Shown here: piece after piece, positions 35,401 through 43,344 of the stretch
How the letters are laid out: the number at the start of each line of letters is the position of its first letter
Numbering within the stretch: position 1 is the first letter of the stretch
NCBI GenBank assembly: GCA_029432815.1
Contig: JAROBA010000008.1
Span: forward strand, 62,001-126,000
Source of the DNA: Pontiellaceae bacterium B1224
GTDB taxonomy: Bacteria > Verrucomicrobiota > Kiritimatiellia > Kiritimatiellales > Pontiellaceae
Direction: 5' to 3'
DNA length: 64,000 nt
Position numbers and translations under genes: made by a program
The notes under the pieces: generated by a model
The model's input: only the letters and a program-made list of their open reading frames with translations
What the model was told of the DNA's origin: nothing
The model's database searches: none

Positions 35401-36193
35401 GGTCCTCCCAGTTTTCCATCGTGCTGATCAGCAGGCGTTGCACCACAGTGTAGGGTGCCGGCATGTCCGGCTCTTCAAACATGCGCGGAACATCATTCAC
35501 TTCCCACGTATAAACAATTTGGTCGCTCTGCTCGGTCTTCATTTCGTTGAAGGTTACAGTGCCTTCAATTTCGCTCTTCAATGCCGTTTTAACCAGCGGC
35601 TTTTCCTTCGGAGCAATCACCTGGAAGGTCATGCGCTCATAAGGCGTGCTCGATTCAAAGGTCTGGTATTCGCTGAACGTTCCGGGAACAATAGCTTTAT
35701 GGCGCAGACGCCGGATGACATAACGTAGCGTGTCGCCCACTTCCATTCCCGGAATCGACAGCGTCAACCGCTTCGAGTTTGGATTGTAAATGTTGGCGCT
35801 CATCTGGCTCGAGTCCACCATCACTTTGCTGTTGGCTTCCGGATCGATCTCAACCACAGAACCGTCCGGCTTGATCAGTTGAACCCGCTCGAAATAGTTG
35901 GTTCCATAAGCCACATCAAAACCAAGCGTCATGGTGCGCTGGCTGCGCTTTCCTTTTTCCGTCAGAATCTTCACCGCCGTGTCGTCCCACGAATCGGACG
36001 AGCCGTCGGTCTGATATTCCACCTGAATAAAATCATCCAGCAGAACCTCATCCGAATCAGGATATTTTTCGATGGTCGCGGCGGCCGCCTGAACCTTGAT
36101 GGTTTCCAGGTCCAGGAACTCCTTGGCGGAAAGCGGGGAGAGGGTCAGAAAAACGGATAAAACAATCAGGCCGGCGCGCATCAAAGGTGTCAT
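32423..36193 (-). CDS. Exported double DUF3857/transglutaminase-like protein
   Basis: A 1256-residue protein with signal peptide 1-23. First half: DUF3857 beta domain (about 50-260) and a transglutaminase-like core with C343 (RYGVCRDKA), H383 (FFNHAV) and D399 (LMDSTDEN). Second half repeats the plan: DUF3857-like (about 680-880) and a transglutaminase-like core (about 890-1010) in which the equivalent of C343 is N944 (RYGNNPDRM) and the His strand reads FSSVLVKV, so it is a non-catalytic copy. Family members act as periplasmic proteases or crosslinking-type enzymes. ATG 36193 follows GGAGATTTGT; the ATG at 36205 contains that ribosome site. Confidence 0.87.
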   Translation of the reverse strand: MTPLMRAGLIVLSVFLTLSPLSAKEFLDLETIKVQAAAATIEKYPDSDEVLLDDFIQVEYQTDGSSDSWDDTAVKILTEKGKRSQRTMTLGFDVAYGTNYFERVQLIKPDGSVVEIDPEANSKVMVDSSQMSANIYNPNSKRLTLSIPGMEVGDTLRYVIRRLRHKAIVPGTFSEYQTFESSTPYERMTFQVIAPKEKPLVKTALKSEIEGTVTFNEMKTEQSDQIVYTWEVNDVPRMFEEPDMPAPYTVVQRLLISTMENWEDLSKWYWDLCLPRLESTTPEMEAKAHELVEGATNTMEKINAVFNFVSQDIRYMGITTEDEAPGYEPHDVSMTFSNRYGVCRDKAALLAAMLRIVDVEAFPVIIMAGPKKDEEVPQPFFNHAVTAALGDDGEYILMDSTDENTKDIFPTYLQNMSYIVARPEGETLLTSPIIPAEDNLLKITSSGSLDKAGNLEAQSSMIFEGINDTVYRGYFSKIKPEERRQFFESHLKRSMPTAELQSLEILPKELRDTTQPLTVNLSYSADNLLIEGEQNKMLVLPKLGSSLGYANFLIGQTGLEKRKYPLYTRMTAGIRETLELNIPDDIGTLNIPEYTAIDGDELSWNVQVAQNEGMLTATNTFLLNAVEFTPEQYLVLKDSLKGIEYNLRKKLILDLPIPGSSIKPDVRILSRDTRIELESSSVWKETQNSRVEILTYGGKKANSEIKLAYNPAWQNIELTKAQVTHPDGSVKKLGEDELNIMDAGWVSSAPRYPAEKLLVANLPGVEIGSVLEYEFTSTVDGKPFFSTAQSFNGHEPVDLKTVTLSAPSTMDLKIRNTGIAETRTESDGTISYVWKAENQPPVETEEALPPWYTFNPTVFISSSDWKTYGNTVRNALLAATVDQPEAEQLAEQITEGAADETSKAVAIRDWIAKNIREAGPGLTSLPLSAISDADVTLKDRYGNNPDRMILLYTLLKSAGFNPEFILSGAVSLIPEAAEPLLSIPSRSAFSSVLVKVKVAGETVYMNGSSQYAELGTSPYDRRVQLNLSKGTTSQLKVDPDKENRSHTVYEISIAADGQAGMTQSGVVQGTAFEGFNQRYSEITPEKLRRHYLEIVSGVSQSATAASELITLHDTYPGKIEFSIVADRYAVQDGDYLYFAVPGGLGGLLKYRSNERTLPLAWGNYVDSITEYNIILPDGYEPVIMPNSFSWQAPNGAGMVEIAVEYSPRANAIRMVQMTDLKPALIPSEDFPKIIAASKKLSHPDMHTILLKKKSSR
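34561..34575. repeat. Dispersed palindrome, exact copy (centre GCT)
   Basis: TTCCAA-GCT-TTGGAA in the transglutaminase gene, encoding LPKLG. Near copies lie within 420 bases on both sides (34143, 34216, 34682). Confidence 0.95.
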
Positions 36194-36295
36194 ACAAATC
36201 TCCATAATAAAAAACTCCGGAAAATCTACCCTTCGGTAACCTTTCCCGCAAACTCTTTCTATGGACCAGCGCTGGCGTCAGGCGTTGAAAACGAT

Positions 36296-36330
36296 GAGAA
36301 AAAATGTGGAGCAGGCTTTCCAGCCTGCTC
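36296..36330 (-). terminator. Terminator after the debranching-enzyme gene
   Basis: Perfect 9-base arms GAGCAGGCT and AGCCTGCTC around a 4-base loop, followed on the minus strand by CACATTTTTT. A second, inverted partial copy of the CTTTCCAG core lies next to it (36337-36350), so the hairpin may belong to a short repeat family. Confidence 0.8.
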
Positions 36331-36368
36331 AGCGCAGACTGGAAAGTCCACACCACAATTATGGCGTT

Positions 36369-39300
36369 CTACCCGTTCAGCTGTTTCACCACGCGATACA
36401 GTTCCGTGACGCCCCAGGCCTGGGCACCGCATCCGCGCTGGATGTGCGGCGTGTTGCCGTCGATCACTTCCGGGCTTTGGCGCAGACATCCGTGGTTCAG
36501 CACATCGGAGGCGCTTCCGAGAATGGCCAGTGCGGTTTCACGAGCGGCGTCGCCATAGATCATCACCAGCGCTTCGGCATACGACGGGAAGGGCCACGTC
36601 CAGGCCGTACCGTTATGATAGGCCGGTTTGCGGCGGGTATCTTCATCGCCGGTGTAGTGACCCCAATAGGGATTCTGCGGATCGTTCAGCAGATGCCCGT
36701 CGTTGTAAACAGGGCAGGGGTGCTGAACGGGACGATCCGCCAGACTGCGGATCGCGCCGGGGATCAGGAGCTGTTCACAGGCGGCGAGTATATTTTTGCA
36801 TAGGTTGGAATCCGTAACCGCCCCGAGCGTCACCGCCAGCAGCTGGTTCGAGCGAAGCGCATCGTCAACCTCGGCGTCGCGGGCACCGGTGCCCGGCGCG
36901 CAGGCCAGACAGTCGGCCAGATACGTAAAGTCGGCGGCCTCCACCAGGAAGAGTTCGCTGATGGATTGTTCCACCTGGCCCGCCAGCGTTTTCCAATCGT
37001 TGGATTTATCGAGTTTCGTCAGCATGTTCAGCGCATATTTCCACATCGACTGAATTTCAATCGGATAGCCCATACGCGGCGTGCCGGCCGGATAGTTGGT
37101 ATCCATCCAGGTGTAGTGCGACGGGCTGAAAATCAGGCCGGAGTCGGGATCGAATGTAATGCCATTTTCGGTGCCCTTCATCAGTCCCTTGGCGAGTGCA
37201 ATAAGCACTTGCTTCACGGTGCGCCCATCACCGCAGTTGGCCTGGAGCAGTTTTTTATTGCCCTGCGCCTGCATCAGTTCGTCACAGGCGACATAGAGCC
37301 AGAGCGGCGCATCGGATGTCTCGCGGTTGTTATCGTCATTACCGCGGATCATATTCGGAATGGTTCCGCCTTTTTCATACTTCGCAAACTGCAGCAGAAT
37401 GTTCTGCGCCTCTTCAAGGAAGCCGGCCGCAATGATACCGCGCAGGCAGATCAGGGTGTCGCGGCCCCAGTCGAGGAACCACGGGTAGCCGGCGATGACG
37501 GTCTGGAAATCGTCGCGCTTCACGATGAACTGCTTCATGGCGAGCTTCATCGCGTCTTCAATCGAAACGGTATCCTCTTTAACAGCCAGCGTCGGTTTTC
37601 CAAAGGTTGGAACTTTGCCGATGGAGGCCACCAGTTCGGCCATCTGTTTTCCTTTAAGCTCGACTTTGAAATAGCCCGGGCTGAACAGATCCGACTCGCC
37701 GTCGATGCCGCGCGCCTGGTCGACCGGATGGCCGATCATATAATACCACTCCGGCTCGGAATGAAATTCGCCGCCCTTGAGCGATACGTTCAGTTTCCGA
37801 TCATTGGAAGGCGCAAAGACATAGCCATCTTCCTTTGGTTGGATGGCGTGCGGCCAATGTCCCTGCGGGCCGTTCATGGCTTTGGTGACTTCGTGGTTGT
37901 TGCGGTCTTCAATGTCGGTCCGCAGAATCAGCGAGACTGGCAGTTTGTTCGCAAGGTGTTCCGGATCGTTGCCGGCATCGCCGCGCACAAAGCTCATTTT
38001 AATGGCGTTGGTGTCGGGGTGCAGCTGCAGGGTAACCTTCAGTGGAATCAGCTGGCCTTCGCCGACCGGCACTGCAAAATCCCAGATCACGGTACCGTCG
38101 TCGGCCACCGAAAAACGTTTTTGGCAATGCAGCGAAAGTTCATTGGAATAGTCGCGGCAAACCACCCAGGCGCGGCATCGCGTCAGCATGGTGTGACGAT
38201 CCACCGGAACCTCATTGTGCAGGTTAGCAATCAGCAGCCCGTCGTATTTGCTGCACAGCTCCGCCCAGCCGATGCGTACCTGCGAAAGGGCCCCGTGTTC
38301 GTTGGTGCAGACGGCATAGCGATCGCGATCGTGTACTTCGCCGGCAAGGCAGGTGGTGATGACCGTCGCGTTCTTTTCTTCGCACAGCTGCATGATCGGC
38401 GATTCCGCATGCCGGATTCCGTCCGCTTCAAATACGGTCAGCTTCAGCGTAAGCGTCTGGTGAGTCTCCGGCGTTTCCAATGGTTGGAAAAGTGCGAAGA
38501 TTTCGCCGCTGTTCTGCTGCATTGATTTTTCGTGAGCCAGCGTTTCGCCCGCCTCGTTTTTCAGCTCGGCAATAAATCCGCACGGCGCTTTCACTAGCAG
38601 GAAATGCTGCGGGGGCAGCAACACAGTACGCCGTGTATCCTGCGGCCACTTCCAGTTGCTCACCACCGGTGCGCCCGCGGCAAGCTCTTCGCAGAGTTCT
38701 TTGGGGTCGTTAAGAAAACGGTTCGCGTTGAACTGTTCCAATGCCTGGAAATGCTCGAACACATCCATGGCTTTGGCTTTGAGGAGCTGTGCTTTGCTGG
38801 CTTCGGCTCCAGAGAAGGGGGTTTCCAATGCTTGGAACGTACGGTTCACCCATTCCAGATCGTCGGTCAGGCAGACCACTTCGCCGGGCTGAAGGTGATA
38901 GGAGCTGTGTCGATGCTCCACGGGGCTTCCTGTCAGGAGATCCGTTTTAAACGCGCCGAAGTCGCCGCGCCATTCGATACTGCAGTCGGTTTCGTGGTTC
39001 AGGTTGGTGAGTACCAGCAGGCGGTTTTTACCGGTGGCATCCGTGCGGAGTACCGCCACGGAGTTGTGATAGTTTTCGGTGATAAGCTCAACCCGCCCGC
39101 CGGCATGGAACGACGGGTGGACTTCCATGATGGCGTGGATACGGCGGATCCAGTCGATCAGATTCGGCTCAGCGCCCCAGTTGAGCGAATGCGCATTGTG
39201 GACGTTGATCTGTGTATCGGCATACCATTCCACCCCGTTGGCAAACCCGAAGGCGCCGTTGTGGGTGGTGAGCGCGCAGAAGGCCACGCGCATGCGGGCA

Positions 39301-40574
39301 AAGGCAGGCGAGGTGGCCGCGAGCCGCGCGTTGTCGTGCGTTTCTGCAAAGTGAATCAGGTTGCCGATGGTTTCGGAAACCCGGCTTGATTCCGGCAGAT
39401 TGCCATCGACCTGACCCTGATCAAACTGCTGGAAAATTTCTGAATAGGCCCAGTTCATTCCCGAGTCGGCCAGCAGGCGTTCGGTCACGTGTTTATGTCC
39501 GCCGAGCCCTTCCAGCATAAAGATGGCATCGGGATATTCCATGCGGACTTTGGCAATGATATATTCCCACGCTTCGAACGGAACCATGTAGCCCGCATCG
39601 CAGCGGAAACCGTCGACGCCTTTGCGGCACCAGAAAAGAAAAACGTCGGCCATATAGTGCCAAAGGCCGCGATGGTTGTGGTCCAGTTCAACGAGGTCGG
39701 ACCACTCAACGCCCCAGGCGCCCGGCGACTTAAATTTTCCGTCCTCCTTGCGTTCGAACCAATCGGGATGATTGATCTGCAGGCTGGCGGCCCAGCCGGT
39801 GTGGTTGATCGGCATGTCGAGATAGACCCGGGCATCGCGGCGGTGCACTTCGTCGACCAGCTCCTGAAACTGTTCGAGCGGCGTGGTCAGTTTGTCGAAT
39901 TCCGCGTGGGCGGGATCGACGTCGAAAAGGTCGAGCACGCAAAAGGCCCCGCCGAATCGGCCCATTCGCCCGAAGGTGGTCGGGGTGGGGTGGATCGGTA
40001 GCAACTGAACAATTTTACAGCGCAGATGGGTGACGATAAAATCGAGCTCCTTAATGACATCGCGGAATTTTCCAGCCTTTGGAATGACGGTATACCCCGC
40101 GCAATCCAGCTGCTTGATGGCCTGCTCGTCGTGCGAATCGATGGCGCCTTTATATTTGGCTTCGCCGAACTGGCGGACAAAGGCGGTATACATCGTGTTG
40201 CCCGCACAGGTTTCGGCCGGTTCCACTTTCAGCACCGAGTTGCCGCCATCGGGCCATTGAATCAGGTCCGAACCGGTCGCAATGAAATAGGCCTTCGCTT
40301 CAAACCGCCCCACACCGAGCAGGGGGAGGGTGATGGAAAAAGAGGAGCCGTTTCCAACCATTGGAAAATCGTGCCAGTCGCGCGACAGCGGCGGCAGGCC
40401 CTGTTCCGCGTGCTGGATAATTTCGGTGTGCCGCACATGTGCGTGGCCGATGTTGGCCCGCAGCCAGGCCTTGCCTTTTTGGCCGGTATGATTTTCCAGC
40501 GTGAAGGTGATTGTGTCGCCGCGGAAATGGATCGTGTGCTCGCCCGGTGCCGGGTGCTGAATCAGGTTGGCCAT
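36369..40574 (-). CDS. Bifunctional glycogen-debranching-type enzyme (GH13 + GH133)
   Basis: A 1401-residue protein. Residues 1-120 form a beta-rich N-terminal domain; 130-620 a GH13 alpha-amylase-type barrel with nucleophile D326 (GFRCDAGY), acid E355 (FMLEGLGG) and HD414N; 990-1395 a GDE_C (GH133) alpha/alpha barrel with GYPWFLDWGRDTLICLRG. This pairing parallels eukaryotic debranching enzyme (4-alpha-glucanotransferase plus amylo-1,6-glucosidase), cleaving alpha-1,6 branches of glycogen. Start chosen at ATG 40572-40574 after AAGGGGTTTTTC. No signal peptide. It carries four exact and several near palindromes, the densest gene in the window. Confidence 0.88.
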   Translation of the reverse strand: MANLIQHPAPGEHTIHFRGDTITFTLENHTGQKGKAWLRANIGHAHVRHTEIIQHAEQGLPPLSRDWHDFPMVGNGSSFSITLPLLGVGRFEAKAYFIATGSDLIQWPDGGNSVLKVEPAETCAGNTMYTAFVRQFGEAKYKGAIDSHDEQAIKQLDCAGYTVIPKAGKFRDVIKELDFIVTHLRCKIVQLLPIHPTPTTFGRMGRFGGAFCVLDLFDVDPAHAEFDKLTTPLEQFQELVDEVHRRDARVYLDMPINHTGWAASLQINHPDWFERKEDGKFKSPGAWGVEWSDLVELDHNHRGLWHYMADVFLFWCRKGVDGFRCDAGYMVPFEAWEYIIAKVRMEYPDAIFMLEGLGGHKHVTERLLADSGMNWAYSEIFQQFDQGQVDGNLPESSRVSETIGNLIHFAETHDNARLAATSPAFARMRVAFCALTTHNGAFGFANGVEWYADTQINVHNAHSLNWGAEPNLIDWIRRIHAIMEVHPSFHAGGRVELITENYHNSVAVLRTDATGKNRLLVLTNLNHETDCSIEWRGDFGAFKTDLLTGSPVEHRHSSYHLQPGEVVCLTDDLEWVNRTFQALETPFSGAEASKAQLLKAKAMDVFEHFQALEQFNANRFLNDPKELCEELAAGAPVVSNWKWPQDTRRTVLLPPQHFLLVKAPCGFIAELKNEAGETLAHEKSMQQNSGEIFALFQPLETPETHQTLTLKLTVFEADGIRHAESPIMQLCEEKNATVITTCLAGEVHDRDRYAVCTNEHGALSQVRIGWAELCSKYDGLLIANLHNEVPVDRHTMLTRCRAWVVCRDYSNELSLHCQKRFSVADDGTVIWDFAVPVGEGQLIPLKVTLQLHPDTNAIKMSFVRGDAGNDPEHLANKLPVSLILRTDIEDRNNHEVTKAMNGPQGHWPHAIQPKEDGYVFAPSNDRKLNVSLKGGEFHSEPEWYYMIGHPVDQARGIDGESDLFSPGYFKVELKGKQMAELVASIGKVPTFGKPTLAVKEDTVSIEDAMKLAMKQFIVKRDDFQTVIAGYPWFLDWGRDTLICLRGIIAAGFLEEAQNILLQFAKYEKGGTIPNMIRGNDDNNRETSDAPLWLYVACDELMQAQGNKKLLQANCGDGRTVKQVLIALAKGLMKGTENGITFDPDSGLIFSPSHYTWMDTNYPAGTPRMGYPIEIQSMWKYALNMLTKLDKSNDWKTLAGQVEQSISELFLVEAADFTYLADCLACAPGTGARDAEVDDALRSNQLLAVTLGAVTDSNLCKNILAACEQLLIPGAIRSLADRPVQHPCPVYNDGHLLNDPQNPYWGHYTGDEDTRRKPAYHNGTAWTWPFPSYAEALVMIYGDAARETALAILGSASDVLNHGCLRQSPEVIDGNTPHIQRGCGAQAWGVTELYRVVKQLNG
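37598..37612. repeat. Dispersed palindrome, exact copy (centre AGG)
   Basis: TTCCAA-AGG-TTGGAA in the debranching-enzyme gene, encoding VPTFG, just before the GH133 domain. Confidence 0.95.
38475..38489. repeat. Dispersed palindrome, exact copy (centre TGG)
   Basis: TTCCAA-TGG-TTGGAA in the debranching-enzyme gene, encoding FQPLE in the inter-domain region. Confidence 0.95.
38823..38837. repeat. Dispersed palindrome, exact copy (centre TGC)
   Basis: TTCCAA-TGC-TTGGAA in the debranching-enzyme gene, encoding FQALE at the end of the GH13 part. A near copy (FQALE again) lies 87 bases away at 38736. Confidence 0.95.
40352..40366. repeat. Dispersed palindrome, exact copy (centre CCA)
   Basis: TTCCAA-CCA-TTGGAA in the debranching-enzyme gene, encoding FPMVG in the N-terminal domain. 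Confidence 0.95.
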
Positions 40575-41076
40575 GAAAAACCCCTTTTTTTTAAAATTCC
40601 AATGATGGTGGAAAACTTCGGGTTTTATAGGGGCAAACCGTTCCAATGTCTGGAAAAAAGGGTGGAGACTTTAAGGTTTTGGTTTTGCGTGTACTTTTAG
40701 AGCTGCACCGAACTGAAGCAATTTTGAACCTGTAGGTGCATTCCACAATCTTTGGGAAATGGACACCATTTGTGAAAAGTCCGCTTGTTAAACTGCAAGG
40801 TATTTTTTTAATTCTCTCGCAGGAAAGCAATTCGTGCATATAACTGTTATGTATTTGTCAGGGGCATGAATCTGGCGAACGCCTAATAGCATCGGAAACC
40901 TCAGAAACCGAAGTTCAATACATTAACTTTTATCATCGACGGATTTAAATATGCTCTTGATAAAATACCGGATATCATTATCATATTCATCATGAAAGCG
41001 CAACCCGGACGATTGATCGGGGCGTGTGCCCCCATCGCCTGAAAGCGACTTCCTGTTCAGTCAACATGGAGGCATT
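40575..41076. other. Non-coding gap between divergent genes
   Basis: About 500 bases, AT-richer than the genes, between the debranching enzyme and the Ycf48-like protein. It holds a near copy of the dispersed palindrome (40641-40655), a possible promoter TTGATA-16-TATCAT around 40960-40990, and a short GGGGCGTGTGCCCC hairpin near 41019. I see no gene or recognisable riboswitch. Confidence 0.6.
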
Positions 41077-43191
41077 ATGAAACTTTCAACGAAACCAGCA
41101 TGTCTGGTTGCTTTGACCCTTTTTCTTGGGCAAATGGCAACATCCGTTCTCGGTGCGGACTCGGAATGGTCCTGGCTTAACCCCTCCCCGCAGGGCAACG
41201 ACCTCAACGACCTTCACGCGATTGATGACAACACGATCGTGGCTGTTGGAACGGTGGGAACAATCATTCGTTCTGACGATGGTGGTCAGACATGGACAGT
41301 TCAGGATAGTGGCAGCATTTGGGAACTGAACGCCGTGTGGTTCACGGATGCACAAAACGGCTGGGTGGGTAGTCAGCGCGGCATGCTGCGCACAACGGAT
41401 GGTGGAATTACGTGGTCACAACAAACGGGAATTTCGGTGAACGACGTGATTTATACGCTGCATTTTGTGAGCAATCAGAAAGGTTGGGCTGCGGGCGGTT
41501 CAGGAAAGGTTTACAGTACTGTCGATGGTGGCAACTCATGGACGCCACAGGCTACGGGCCTGCCGCTCACTGTTTGGCTAGACGACGTGTTCTTTGTGGA
41601 TGACCTGCATGGTTGGGCGGTGGGTTCCGGGGGGACTATTATTCGTACAACGGATGGGGGCGCGAGTTGGTCCCCGGCAACCAGCGGTCTGGTGGGCACG
41701 ATTGAATACGTTTATTTTCTGGATCAGAACAACGGGTGGACTCTGGGCGGCGGCTTGCCGATGAAGACCACGGATGGGGGGCAGAACTGGACGCTCTGGT
41801 CGCTGCCATCGTTTGGGACGAGTGAAACCCCCTCGGGTGTGCATTTTTACAATCTTCAGGAAGGTTGGTTGACGACCACTATCCAGATTTGGAAGACGGT
41901 GGATGGAGGCGACACCTGGGAGAGCAAGTCAACTCTTGGACTGCCGGACGGACGAGCCAAGGGGTTGATGGATTTCCGCGATCCGGACAACCTCTGGGTG
42001 GCCGGAGAGACGGGCGTTGCTTACAAATCCGTGGATGGTGGCGAGATCTGGACTCACCAGACACCCGGCGTGCGCCTGAGCTGGAATGACTCGTCGTTTG
42101 TCGATGCCACGCTGGGTTGGGTAGTGGGCGAGTGGGGGGCGATTTACAGGACGACGGATGGCGGGCAATCCTGGGGTCATCAACCACTGCCGGACAATTT
42201 TACCAGCGGACTTCTGTCTGTTGATTTTGTCGATGGGCAAACCGGATGGTGTGTGGGTGCCGTCGGTCGGATTTATGCAACCACAAACGGCGGTGCAACG
42301 TGGGTGCAACAGACCAGCGGTTCCGGTCGCACGCTCCGGTCGGTTTTCTTCCTGGACGCTCAGAACGGCTGGGTGGTGGGCGACAACGGGACCATTCTAC
42401 GTACAACAAACGGCGGTCAAATCTGGTCTCCACAAATGTCCGGTGTCGCTGCGGGTTTGCGGGCCGTTGAGTTCATTGATGAAAATACCGGATGGGTCGT
42501 GGGGCGTACAGGCACTGTTCTTCATACGACGGACGGAGGCGAGGAATGGAAGCAGGTGCTGAATGCACCTACCGGTAACCTGAATGACGTTTATTTTCAA
42601 GACGTTCAAACGGGATGGATCGTGGGTCTTGGAGTTATTTATCGTACGATCAATGGCGGGGCTGACTGGACTTTTACCGTCTTTCCGCTCAATCAATTTC
42701 AAAATCTGAACACCAGCTTGAACTCAATTCATTTCGCCGATACCAACCATGGCTGGGCCGTGGGTCAGTCCGGGGTGATGGTGAGCACCTCAGACGGAGG
42801 AGATAACTGGGAGTTAATTTTCAACCCGATACAGAACCCGTTTGATCCTCCCACGCCCTTACTCACGGATCTGTGGTTGAACTCCGTTCACGTTTTCGGT
42901 GCTGAATCCGTTATGGTGGTGGGTGCCGGTGGGTTGGTGCTTCGCCTTAGTATGCCGATTATTGTCGGGCCGACGTTATCGTCGTCGCTGACCGATGCGG
43001 GGCAGTTTCGGATCAGTTGGCCTCAGGATGGCAATACATGGGTGTTGAGAGGAGCAAACCAAGTTAATACCCAAGTTTGGGACACCGTGCTGATGGACCC
43101 GGTGGATGACGCCATGGGTAACTGGTTTCTTGACCTACCTGTGGTATCGACCTCCAGATTCTTTTTTCTGGAGCGCGAAGAAGAACCTTGA
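41077..43191 (+). CDS. Exported Ycf48-like beta-propeller protein
   Basis: A 704-residue protein with signal peptide 1-24 and 13-14 Ycf48/BNR-type repeats of about 45 residues, each with the core GWxVGxxGxIxRTTDGGxxW. Two propellers are likely. Ycf48 assists photosystem II assembly in phototrophs, but similar repeats in heterotrophs are found in secreted proteins of unknown role. Residues 630-704 form a C-terminal module ending RFFFLEREEEP. ATG 41077 is preceded by GGAGGCATT; an upstream in-frame ATG at 41026 has no such site. It precedes a PL6 lyase, so polysaccharide binding or degradation is plausible. Confidence 0.83.
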   Translation: MKLSTKPACLVALTLFLGQMATSVLGADSEWSWLNPSPQGNDLNDLHAIDDNTIVAVGTVGTIIRSDDGGQTWTVQDSGSIWELNAVWFTDAQNGWVGSQRGMLRTTDGGITWSQQTGISVNDVIYTLHFVSNQKGWAAGGSGKVYSTVDGGNSWTPQATGLPLTVWLDDVFFVDDLHGWAVGSGGTIIRTTDGGASWSPATSGLVGTIEYVYFLDQNNGWTLGGGLPMKTTDGGQNWTLWSLPSFGTSETPSGVHFYNLQEGWLTTTIQIWKTVDGGDTWESKSTLGLPDGRAKGLMDFRDPDNLWVAGETGVAYKSVDGGEIWTHQTPGVRLSWNDSSFVDATLGWVVGEWGAIYRTTDGGQSWGHQPLPDNFTSGLLSVDFVDGQTGWCVGAVGRIYATTNGGATWVQQTSGSGRTLRSVFFLDAQNGWVVGDNGTILRTTNGGQIWSPQMSGVAAGLRAVEFIDENTGWVVGRTGTVLHTTDGGEEWKQVLNAPTGNLNDVYFQDVQTGWIVGLGVIYRTINGGADWTFTVFPLNQFQNLNTSLNSIHFADTNHGWAVGQSGVMVSTSDGGDNWELIFNPIQNPFDPPTPLLTDLWLNSVHVFGAESVMVVGAGGLVLRLSMPIIVGPTLSSSLTDAGQFRISWPQDGNTWVLRGANQVNTQVWDTVLMDPVDDAMGNWFLDLPVVSTSRFFFLEREEEP

Positions 43192-43237
43192 GGGTATCGA
43201 TAAAAACGGGTCAGTAAAAAAGAGCCTGTGAAATGAA

Positions 43238-43257
43238 GTTCTTAGTCTTCTGAGAAC
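43238..43257. other. Short hairpin between the Ycf48-like and PL6 genes
   Basis: GTTCTTAG and CTGAGAAC pair (one G-T) around a TCTT loop. No T-run follows, so it is more likely an mRNA processing or stability element than a terminator. Confidence 0.4.
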
Positions 43258-43344
43258 TCAGTTTGATCCGTTGGATGCAGGGACTCTTAGCTTATATTAT
43301 TAACCATTCCCTCCAAGCCGCTCGCGTGGTAGCTTTTCCTTCTG

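Noticed and set aside
36966-38525. 519-codon plus-strand open frame antisense to the debranching enzyme
   Set aside because: The minus strand has a complete GH13-GH133 enzyme; the antisense product has no recognisable domain.
41010-41045. Riboswitch or regulatory RNA in the leader of the Ycf48-like gene
   Set aside because: Only a short GGGGCGTGTGCCCC hairpin is present, with no conserved aptamer pattern that I can recognise.
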